64,000 bases of DNA from Erwinia persicina (GTDB taxonomy: Bacteria; Pseudomonadota; Gammaproteobacteria; Enterobacterales; Enterobacteriaceae): contig NZ_JACYMO010000003.1 in assembly GCF_014838825.1 (NCBI RefSeq), positions 310,001 through 374,000 of the forward strand, written 5' to 3'. Shown one piece after another: positions 57,826-64,000 of the stretch. The notes beneath the pieces are model-generated. The model worked only from the letters and a program-made list of their open reading frames with translations. It was not told where the DNA came from and made no database searches. Position numbers and translations under genes: made by a program. The stretch's first letter is position 1. Each line of letters begins with the position of its first letter.

Positions 57826-58512
57826 TTAAAGAAGAAAATGCCGGGCCAGCAGCGGTGCAGTGAAGGTTTTTTTCAGATAAAAGCCGCGTGGGAGCGTCAT
57901 GATGGGCTGGCCATCACGACCGATGCCCTCCGTCAGCGCCTTGCTGTTAGCCGCCTTGGGGCGGATTTGCAGTACTTCTCCATGCCGTGCGGTGATCTGT
58001 TCGACCTGGCCTAAGACGATCATATCCATCAACTCTTCCCAGTCGCGCTGCAGGCGCTGTTCCTCGCTGGCGTCGGGGCTCCACAGCAGGGGAGCGCCCA
58101 CATGACGTTGCGCCAGCGGGATGGCACGATCCCCTTCTACCGGGATCCACAGCACTCGCGTCAGTTTATGGCGTACGTGGCTGTTCTGCCAGGTGACGCC
58201 GCTGTTTCCGGTCAGCGGGGCGACGCAGACAAAGGTGGTTTCCAGCGGGCGGCCGGCGGCATCTACCGGGATGGTTTTTAGCTCAACGCCGATGCCGGCG
58301 AAGTCCTGCTCGGGTTTACTGCCTGCGCTGGCACCCAGATAACGTTCGAGCAGAAGCCCCACCCAGCCTTTGTCGCGCTTAAGATCGCGCGGCACGGGCA
58401 ATAAGATCTGCTGAGCCAGTTCGCCGAGCGTATACCCGGCCAGCGCAGAGGCACGAGCCAGCAATTCTTCTTCATCCTGTGGAGGAGGAACGATGTGATA
58501 CGGGTTAGTCAT
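57826..58512 (-). CDS. mutH: DNA mismatch repair endonuclease MutH
   Basis: Nicks the unmethylated strand at hemimethylated GATC sites after activation by MutS and MutL. A 228-residue protein (E. coli 229) with catalytic D70, E77 and K79 in [14 protein letters not shown], at the same residue numbers as E. coli, which supports the chosen ATG. Alternative in-frame Met codons lie upstream at 58515 and 58557. Presence implies Dam-directed repair. It is divergent from rppH across a long gap with DnaA boxes. Confidence 0.95.
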   Translation of the reverse strand: MTNPYHIVPPPQDEEELLARASALAGYTLGELAQQILLPVPRDLKRDKGWVGLLLERYLGASAGSKPEQDFAGIGVELKTIPVDAAGRPLETTFVCVAPLTGNSGVTWQNSHVRHKLTRVLWIPVEGDRAIPLAQRHVGAPLLWSPDASEEQRLQRDWEELMDMIVLGQVEQITARHGEVLQIRPKAANSKALTEGIGRDGQPIMTLPRGFYLKKTFTAPLLARHFLL

Positions 58513-59197
58513 CATAAAGCCTGAGTTCTGTTCAAAAAATAGCCGCGTTTTGCCCACACAGGGAATCTGACTTACTCATCTGGGGAAAACACCAATAATA
58601 GCATGATAAACCATGTTTTTTTATTCCTTCATCCTCGCGAATTCACCCTGCTTCCCGTAGTTTTACCCGGGTTGCCACCGACAATGAACAGGATCACCGG
58701 GGTACTTATCCACAGAAAAGTGGGATAACTTCCCTTTTATAATAATACTGTTTCCATTTACAGCCTTGACGGCACGGTTTTTACCCCGTTTTGCGGTTTT
58801 CATGCCCAACTAATCGGCATATTCTGTGGATAACGTAGTAAGCGTTCGATCTTTCACCAGTTGACGATCCGGGCCAGATGACAAAGCGATGACAGCCGGG
58901 GGAAATGCTGTGATTAACGTCAAAACCTAATGATTAATATGGGTTTATTCTGAGTTTAAAAAACGGCGCTTTATCAGCGACAGAAAGTTTTCCCCATCTG
59001 TTAACAGAGTTCTGCACAAAGCTATCCACAGAAAACGTGAATAAGATCGCCTTTTTCTCCGGGTTTCTGTTTATAACTTTGTCAAAATGGACAAGTTATC
59101 CCAGCCTGGCGTCGTCACATCGCCTGAAACCAGTGGTTTACCGTCTGTAAGGAGTATGAAACAATCAGAACATCCAGTTTTAGTTTGAGGTAGTCCG
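58513..59197. other. Long mutH-rppH gap, DARS2-like, with DnaA boxes
   Basis: A 685-bp non-coding region. It has perfect DnaA boxes TTATCCACA at 58706-58714 (plus) and 58825-58833 (minus), a one-mismatch box CTATCCACA at 59022-59030 (plus), and weaker TTATCCC-type elements at 58720-58728 (minus) and 59096-59104 (plus). In E. coli the gap next to mutH is DARS2, which promotes exchange of ADP for ATP on DnaA with IHF and Fis. Position and box cluster make this the likely counterpart. I could not place IHF or Fis sites. The rppH promoter must also lie here. Confidence 0.75.
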
Positions 59198-59725
59198 GTG
59201 ATCGATGATGATGGCTACCGCCCGAATGTTGGTATCGTAATTTGTAACAAGCAGGGACAGGTGCTGTGGGCCAGACGATTTGGTCAGCACTCCTGGCAGT
59301 TCCCCCAGGGCGGTATTAACCCGGGGGAAACGGCGGAGCAGGCGATGTACCGCGAACTTTTCGAGGAAGTCGGTTTGAACCGCAAGGATGTCCGCATCCT
59401 TGCATCTACCCGTAACTGGTTACGATATAAGTTGCCAAAACGTTTGGTGCGTTGGGACACAAAGCCGGTTTGTATCGGCCAAAAACAGAAGTGGTATCTT
59501 CTGCAGCTGATGTGCAATGACGCGGATATCAATATGCAAACCAGCAGTACCCCAGAGTTTGATGGCTGGCGGTGGGTGAGTTTCTGGTATCCGGTTCGCC
59601 AGGTGGTCTCTTTTAAGCGCGACGTGTACCGACGCGTGATGAAAGAGTTTGCCGGCGTGGTTATGCCCCTGCAGGAGAATACCGTACAACGGAATACGCC
59701 AGGTTTTCGACGGAAGAGAGGTTAA
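59198..59725 (+). CDS. rppH: RNA pyrophosphohydrolase RppH
   Basis: Nudix hydrolase that removes pyrophosphate from mRNA 5' ends and so opens them to RNase E. A 175-residue protein (E. coli 176). The Nudix box is complete, from [17 protein letters not shown] to FEEVGL, with metal-binding E53, E56 and E57. GTG start giving [14 protein letters not shown], matching E. coli. It precedes ptsP by 12 bp, the conserved pair. Confidence 0.96.
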   Translation: MIDDDGYRPNVGIVICNKQGQVLWARRFGQHSWQFPQGGINPGETAEQAMYRELFEEVGLNRKDVRILASTRNWLRYKLPKRLVRWDTKPVCIGQKQKWYLLQLMCNDADINMQTSSTPEFDGWRWVSFWYPVRQVVSFKRDVYRRVMKEFAGVVMPLQENTVQRNTPGFRRKRG

Positions 59726-59737
59726 GCCACGTAGATT

Positions 59738-61984
59738 ATGCTCACACAGCTACGCGAAATAGTTGAGAAAGTGGCGGCAGCGCCCCGGCTTACCGAGGCG
59801 CTGGATATTTTGGTTAACGAAATCTGTCTGGCGATGCAAACCGAAGTGTGTTCGGTCTACCTCGCGGATCACGATCGTCGCTGCTACTACCTGATGGCTA
59901 CGCGTGGGCTAAAAAAGCCGCGTGGGCGCACCGTCGCCCTGGCCTTTGATGAAGGGATTGTCGGGCTGGTGGGTCGACTGGCCGAGCCGATCAACCTTGC
60001 TGATGCGCAGAGTCACCCCAGTTTCAAATACATTCCCTCCGTAAAGGAAGAGCGTTTTCGCTCCTTCCTTGGCGTGCCGATTATCAGCCGCCGCCAGCTG
60101 CTTGGCGTGCTGGTGGTTCAGCAGCGTGAGCACCGTCAGTTTGACGAAAGTGAAGAGTCATTTCTGGTTACGCTGGCCACACAGATGGCGGCTATCCTCT
60201 CTCAGTCCCAGCTGAATGCCCTGTTTGGTCAATACCGGCAAACCCGCATCCGCGCACTGGCGGCAGCGCCTGGCGTTGCCGTCGCCCAGGGCTGGGTCGA
60301 CTCCAGTCAGCCTTCGCTGGAAAATGTGTTCGCGGCCTCGACTCTCGATACCGTCAGAGAGCGTGAGCGGCTGGCGCTGGCAATGAGCGAGGCTTCCAGT
60401 GAGTTCCGCCGCTACAGCAAGCGTTTCACCGCCAGCATGCACAAAGAGAGTGCGGCGATATTTGATCTCTACTCTCACCTGTTAACCGACGCCAGGCTGA
60501 AAAAAGACCTGCTGGCGGAAATCGACGCCGGTTCCGTCGCCGAGTGGGCGGTGAAAAAAGTCATCGAGAAGTTTGCCGCCCAGTTCGCCAGCCTGCAGGA
60601 CAGCTACCTGCGTGAGCGCTCCGGCGACCTGCGCGTACTGGGGCAGCGGCTGCTGTTTCACCTTGATGACACCATGCAGGGCACCAATACCTGGCCGGAA
60701 CGCTTTGTGCTGGTGGCCGATGAGCTGACGGCCACCACCCTGGCCGAGCTGCCGCGTGACCGCCTGGCGGGCGTGGTGGTGCGCGATGGCGCGGCTAACT
60801 CTCATGCGGCCATCATGGTGCGGGCAATGGGGATCCCTACGGTGATGGGGGCCGATATTCAGCCCGAGCTGATGAAAGGACGTCTGCTGATCGTTGACGG
60901 CTATCGTGGCGAACTGCTGGTTGACCCGGAACCGGTGCTGGTGCAGGAATACCAGCGTCTGATCAGTGAAGAGAATGAACTCAGCCTGCTGGCGGAAGAT
61001 TTTGTCTTCCTGCCTGGCGCACTGAAAAGCGGTGAGCCGGTCAAGGTGATGCTGAACGCGGGCCTGAGTGCAGAACATGAACAGATGGTGGGTAACCGGG
61101 TAGACGGCGTAGGCCTGTACCGTACCGAAATCCCCTTTATGCTGCAAAACGGCTTCCCATCGGAAGAGGAGCAGGTGGCGCAGTATCAGGGCATGTTGCA
61201 GCTGTTCCTCGATAAGCCGGTTACCCTGCGTACGCTGGATGTCGGTGCGGATAAACAGCTGCCGTATATGCCGATCAGTGAAGAGAACCCGTGCCTGGGC
61301 TGGCGGGGGATCCGCCTGACGCTCGATCAGCCGGAAATTTTCCTCGTACAACTGCGGGCCATGCTGCGGGCCAACGTGGCCAGTAATAATCTTAATATCC
61401 TGCTGCCAATGATCACCAGCCTGGAAGAGATTGATGAGGCAAGACGGCTGATCGCCCGTGCCGCGCGCGAAGTGGAAGAGATGCTCGGTTACACCATTCC
61501 GCAGCCGCGCATTGGTGTGATGGTCGAAGTGCCATCCATGATCTTTATGATTAGTCAGCTCAAAGGCCGGGTAGACTTTGTCTCCGTCGGCACCAACGAT
61601 TTGACGCAGTACCTGCTGGCGGTCGATCGTAATAATACCCGGGTGGCCAGCCTGTATGACAGCCTGCATCCCGCCATGCTGCGCGCGTTAAAAAGTATTG
61701 CAGAAGAGACACAGCGTGCGGGGATAGAGCTTTGTTTGTGCGGTGAAATGGCCGGTGACCCGATGTGCGTAGCGCTGCTGGTGGGAATGGGGTATCACCA
61801 TCTGAGCATGAACGGCCGCAACGTAGCGCGGGTAAAATACCTGCTGAGTCATCTCGACCATGAAGAGGCGCAAACGCTGGCGCAACGCGGGCTGGAAGCG
61901 CAGTTTGCCACCGAGGTGCGCCATCAGGTGGCGTCCTTTATGGAACGGCGGGGATTAGGCGGGTTGATTCGCGGCGGCAGGTGA
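59738..61984 (+). CDS. ptsP: Phosphoenolpyruvate-protein phosphotransferase EI-Ntr
   Basis: First enzyme of the nitrogen-related PTS: takes phosphate from PEP and passes it to NPr, then EIIA-Ntr, regulating potassium transport and other processes; glutamine and 2-oxoglutarate act through the GAF domain. It has 748 residues, equal to E. coli: GAF domain (about 1-150), phosphohistidine domain with H356 in GAANSHAAIMVRAMG, and PEP-binding barrel with GVGLYRTEIPFM, VGTNDLTQYLLAVDRNN and the catalytic cysteine in LCLCGEMAGD. Probably co-transcribed with rppH. Confidence 0.96.
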   Translation: MLTQLREIVEKVAAAPRLTEALDILVNEICLAMQTEVCSVYLADHDRRCYYLMATRGLKKPRGRTVALAFDEGIVGLVGRLAEPINLADAQSHPSFKYIPSVKEERFRSFLGVPIISRRQLLGVLVVQQREHRQFDESEESFLVTLATQMAAILSQSQLNALFGQYRQTRIRALAAAPGVAVAQGWVDSSQPSLENVFAASTLDTVRERERLALAMSEASSEFRRYSKRFTASMHKESAAIFDLYSHLLTDARLKKDLLAEIDAGSVAEWAVKKVIEKFAAQFASLQDSYLRERSGDLRVLGQRLLFHLDDTMQGTNTWPERFVLVADELTATTLAELPRDRLAGVVVRDGAANSHAAIMVRAMGIPTVMGADIQPELMKGRLLIVDGYRGELLVDPEPVLVQEYQRLISEENELSLLAEDFVFLPGALKSGEPVKVMLNAGLSAEHEQMVGNRVDGVGLYRTEIPFMLQNGFPSEEEQVAQYQGMLQLFLDKPVTLRTLDVGADKQLPYMPISEENPCLGWRGIRLTLDQPEIFLVQLRAMLRANVASNNLNILLPMITSLEEIDEARRLIARAAREVEEMLGYTIPQPRIGVMVEVPSMIFMISQLKGRVDFVSVGTNDLTQYLLAVDRNNTRVASLYDSLHPAMLRALKSIAEETQRAGIELCLCGEMAGDPMCVALLVGMGYHHLSMNGRNVARVKYLLSHLDHEEAQTLAQRGLEAQFATEVRHQVASFMERRGLGGLIRGGR

Positions 61985-62243
61985 AAGGGGTTTCAGGGCC
62001 GTTTGGGTTGCCAGTTTTTTCCTGCTCAAGCGCCGCGTGCTTGTGTATTATCCGCACGTTCAGCTGGCCGGGACAAGACGGCTGGCTGCGGGAATTCCTG
62101 AATCGTCATCACTCCTGCTGTCTGCTTAACAAAGTTTACAGTTAGCTGAGAACGCAATAATTCGCATTATGCTATCATGCGCGCCTTATGCAGCCCCTCC
62201 TTGTGCGGCTGCCTGTCAGGACTGACTTTAACAATGGTGAAAG

Positions 62244-63122
62244 ATGAATAACGGCTATCTGGCTTTCCCTCAATTTGATCCGGTGATTTTCTCCATCGGG
62301 CCGGTTTCTCTGCACTGGTACGGACTGATGTACCTCGTGGGTTTTGTCTTCGCGATGTGGCTGGCTGTGCGCCGTGCTAACAAACCGGGCAGCGGCTGGA
62401 AAAAAGAAGAGGTAGAGAACCTGCTGTACGCGGGCTTCCTCGGCGTCTTCCTGGGCGGACGTATCGGCTATGTCCTGTTCTATAACATGCCGCTGTTCCT
62501 CGACAATCCTCTCTATCTGTTCAAAGTCTGGGATGGCGGTATGTCATTCCACGGTGGCCTGATCGGGGTGATCGTGGTGATGATGATCTTCGCCTACCGC
62601 ACCAAACGTCATTTCTTCCAGGTGGCTGATTTTATGGCACCGCTGATCCCGTTCGGTCTGGGCGCGGGTCGCCTCGGCAACTTTATTAACGGCGAACTGT
62701 GGGGACGGGTCGACCCGAACCTGCCGTGGGCGATGCTGTTCCCGGGCTCTCGTAGTGAAGATATCGCCCTGGTGGCGACTCACCCTGAGTGGCAGCAGCT
62801 GCTGTCGACTTACGGGGTACTACCGCGTCATCCTTCTCAGCTTTATGAGCTGATCCTTGAAGGCATCGTGCTGTTTATTATTCTCAACGTCTTCATTCGC
62901 AAATCCCGTCCCATGGGCGCGGTATCCGGGCTGTTCCTGATTGGTTACGGTGCGTTCCGTATTATCGTTGAGTTCTTCCGCCAGCCTGACCAGCAGCTTG
63001 GCCTGTTCAGCGGCATCAGCATGGGGCAGATCCTCTCTATCCCGATGATTGTGGCTGGCGTGGTTATGATGATTTGGGCGTATCGTCGTCGCCCGCAAAC
63101 ACAGGCTCGTGGGGAAAAATGA
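62244..63122 (+). CDS. lgt: Prolipoprotein diacylglyceryl transferase
   Basis: Moves diacylglycerol from phosphatidylglycerol to the lipobox cysteine of prolipoproteins in the inner membrane, the first lipoprotein maturation step; the several lipoproteins in this window depend on it. A 292-residue protein with seven helices; H103 in FHGGLIGV and R143 in the Lgt signature [16 protein letters not shown] are at the E. coli positions. The stop overlaps the thyA start (ATGA). The 259-bp gap to ptsP likely holds its promoter. Confidence 0.96.
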   Translation: MNNGYLAFPQFDPVIFSIGPVSLHWYGLMYLVGFVFAMWLAVRRANKPGSGWKKEEVENLLYAGFLGVFLGGRIGYVLFYNMPLFLDNPLYLFKVWDGGMSFHGGLIGVIVVMMIFAYRTKRHFFQVADFMAPLIPFGLGAGRLGNFINGELWGRVDPNLPWAMLFPGSRSEDIALVATHPEWQQLLSTYGVLPRHPSQLYELILEGIVLFIILNVFIRKSRPMGAVSGLFLIGYGAFRIIVEFFRQPDQQLGLFSGISMGQILSIPMIVAGVVMMIWAYRRRPQTQARGEK

Positions 63123-63913
63123 AACAGTATCTGGCGTTAATGCAGCACGTGCTCGAACAGGGCACGCCAAAAAACGATCGTACCGGTACCGGCACGCTGT
63201 CGATTTTTGGTCATCAGATGCGTTTCAACCTGCAGGACGGGTTCCCGCTGGTGACCACCAAGAAGTGCCATCTGCGTTCGATCATTCATGAACTGCTGTG
63301 GTTCCTGAATGGCGATACCAATATTGCTTACCTGAAAGAAAACAAGGTCTCGATCTGGGACGAATGGGCTGATGAGAATGGCGATCTTGGCCCGGTTTAC
63401 GGCAAGCAGTGGCGCAGCTGGGGAACGCCTGATGGGGCACAGATTGACCAGCTGACAAAGGTGGTTGAACAGCTGAAATCCGATCCGGATTCGCGCCGGA
63501 TTATTGTGTCAGCCTGGAATGTCGGTGAGCTGGATCAGATGGCGCTGGCACCCTGCCACGCGTTTTTCCAGTTCTACGTGGCTGACGGCAAGCTTTCCTG
63601 CCAGCTTTATCAGCGTTCGTGCGATATTTTCCTTGGCCTGCCGTTCAATATCGCCAGCTATGCGCTGCTGGTGCATATGATGGCGCAGCAGTGCGACCTG
63701 GAAGTGGGTGACTTTGTCTGGACCGGGGGAGACACTCATCTCTACAGCAACCACCTTGAACAGGCTCACCTGCAGCTGACGCGTGAACCGCGCGCGCTGC
63801 CGAAACTGATTATCAAGCGTAAACCGGCCTCCCTGTTTGACTATCGTTTCGACGATTTTGATATTGAAGGCTACGATCCGCATCCGGCGATTAAAGCACC
63901 GGTCGCGATCTGA
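63119..63913 (+). CDS. thyA: Thymidylate synthase
   Basis: Converts dUMP to dTMP using methylene-THF. It has 264 residues, as in E. coli, with catalytic C146 in [12 protein letters not shown], the dUMP-binding [18 protein letters not shown], and R21 in NDRTGTGT. The ATG at 63119 overlaps the lgt stop, the conserved lgt-thyA coupling; an in-frame start 15 codons upstream inside lgt is rejected. It uses the one-carbon unit that the gcv operon at the other end of the window produces. Confidence 0.97.
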   Translation: MKQYLALMQHVLEQGTPKNDRTGTGTLSIFGHQMRFNLQDGFPLVTTKKCHLRSIIHELLWFLNGDTNIAYLKENKVSIWDEWADENGDLGPVYGKQWRSWGTPDGAQIDQLTKVVEQLKSDPDSRRIIVSAWNVGELDQMALAPCHAFFQFYVADGKLSCQLYQRSCDIFLGLPFNIASYALLVHMMAQQCDLEVGDFVWTGGDTHLYSNHLEQAHLQLTREPRALPKLIIKRKPASLFDYRFDDFDIEGYDPHPAIKAPVAI

Positions 63914-63919
63914 GGCGTA

Positions 63920-63941
63920 CCGCCCCCTTTCCCGGGGGCGG
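63920..63941 (+). terminator. Hairpin after thyA
   Basis: An 8-bp stem CCGCCCCC/GGGGGCGG with a 6-nt loop just after the thyA stop. No T run follows, so it is a possible terminator or 3' stabiliser. The last 59 bases of the window show no gene. Confidence 0.5.
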
Positions 63942-64000
63942 CACTGCCAGACGCGGTGATAAATTTCTGGTTAATCCCTTCCCTCCTGGAATCCCTCCCT

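Overview
The window is a chromosomal segment of an enterobacterium close to Erwinia/Pantoea (Erwiniaceae). This is inferred from protein similarity and gene order, which follow the Escherichia coli core map in two blocks (gcvTHP-ygfF-yqfA-ygfZ-sdhE-cptA-fldB-xerD-dsbC-recJ-prfB-lysS and lysR-lysA-galR-omr-aas-lplT-tas-ygdR-ygdQ-mutH-rppH-ptsP-lgt-thyA) but carry insertions E. coli lacks there. Base composition is GC-rich and even; no tRNA, rRNA, CRISPR array, integrase or insertion sequence was seen.

Layout. 1-5.5 kb: glycine cleavage operon gcvT-gcvH-gcvP and the dehydrogenase ygfF. 5.6-9 kb: an HD-domain nucleotidase-like gene, yqfA, ygfZ and the overlapping pair sdhE-cptA. 9-12.6 kb: creB-creC-creD with a perfect CreB-type tag before creD. 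12.6-20.2 kb: fldB, xerD, dsbC, recJ, a LysE/RhtB exporter, prfB with its programmed +1 frameshift, and lysS. 20.3-23.1 kb: accessory genes (a cupin with a stop at codon 3, a lipoprotein serine protease, an MFS exporter). 23.1-25.4 kb: divergent lysR/lysA.

25.5-30.4 kb: a beta-glucoside PTS locus (EIIA divergent from EIIC-GH1-EIIB-GntR-GNAT) whose control region shows three UxuR-like operators and a CRP site. 30.5-34.2 kb: galR, a BisC-like molybdoenzyme and one OmrA/OmrB-type small RNA. 34.3-51.5 kb: an insertion between omr and aas carrying an FtsI-like penicillin-binding protein, a small ribbon-helix-helix protein and two complete tripartite RND efflux systems: a three-gene AcrAB/OMF-like operon and a four-gene MdtABC-OMF operon. 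A good Fur-box match and a stand-alone intrinsic terminator precede the second system, and a weaker Fur-like site precedes the first.

52-64 kb: the core block aas-lplT, tas, ygdR, ygdQ, mutH, rppH-ptsP and lgt-thyA. The long mutH-rppH gap carries DnaA boxes and corresponds in position to E. coli DARS2, the DnaA-reactivating sequence.

The most interesting material is regulatory: the Fur-box/terminator leader before mdtA, the DARS2-like gap, the single Omr RNA, the phased operators of the PTS locus and a repeated GGCTGACC stem-loop. No wholly unknown multi-gene system was recognised.
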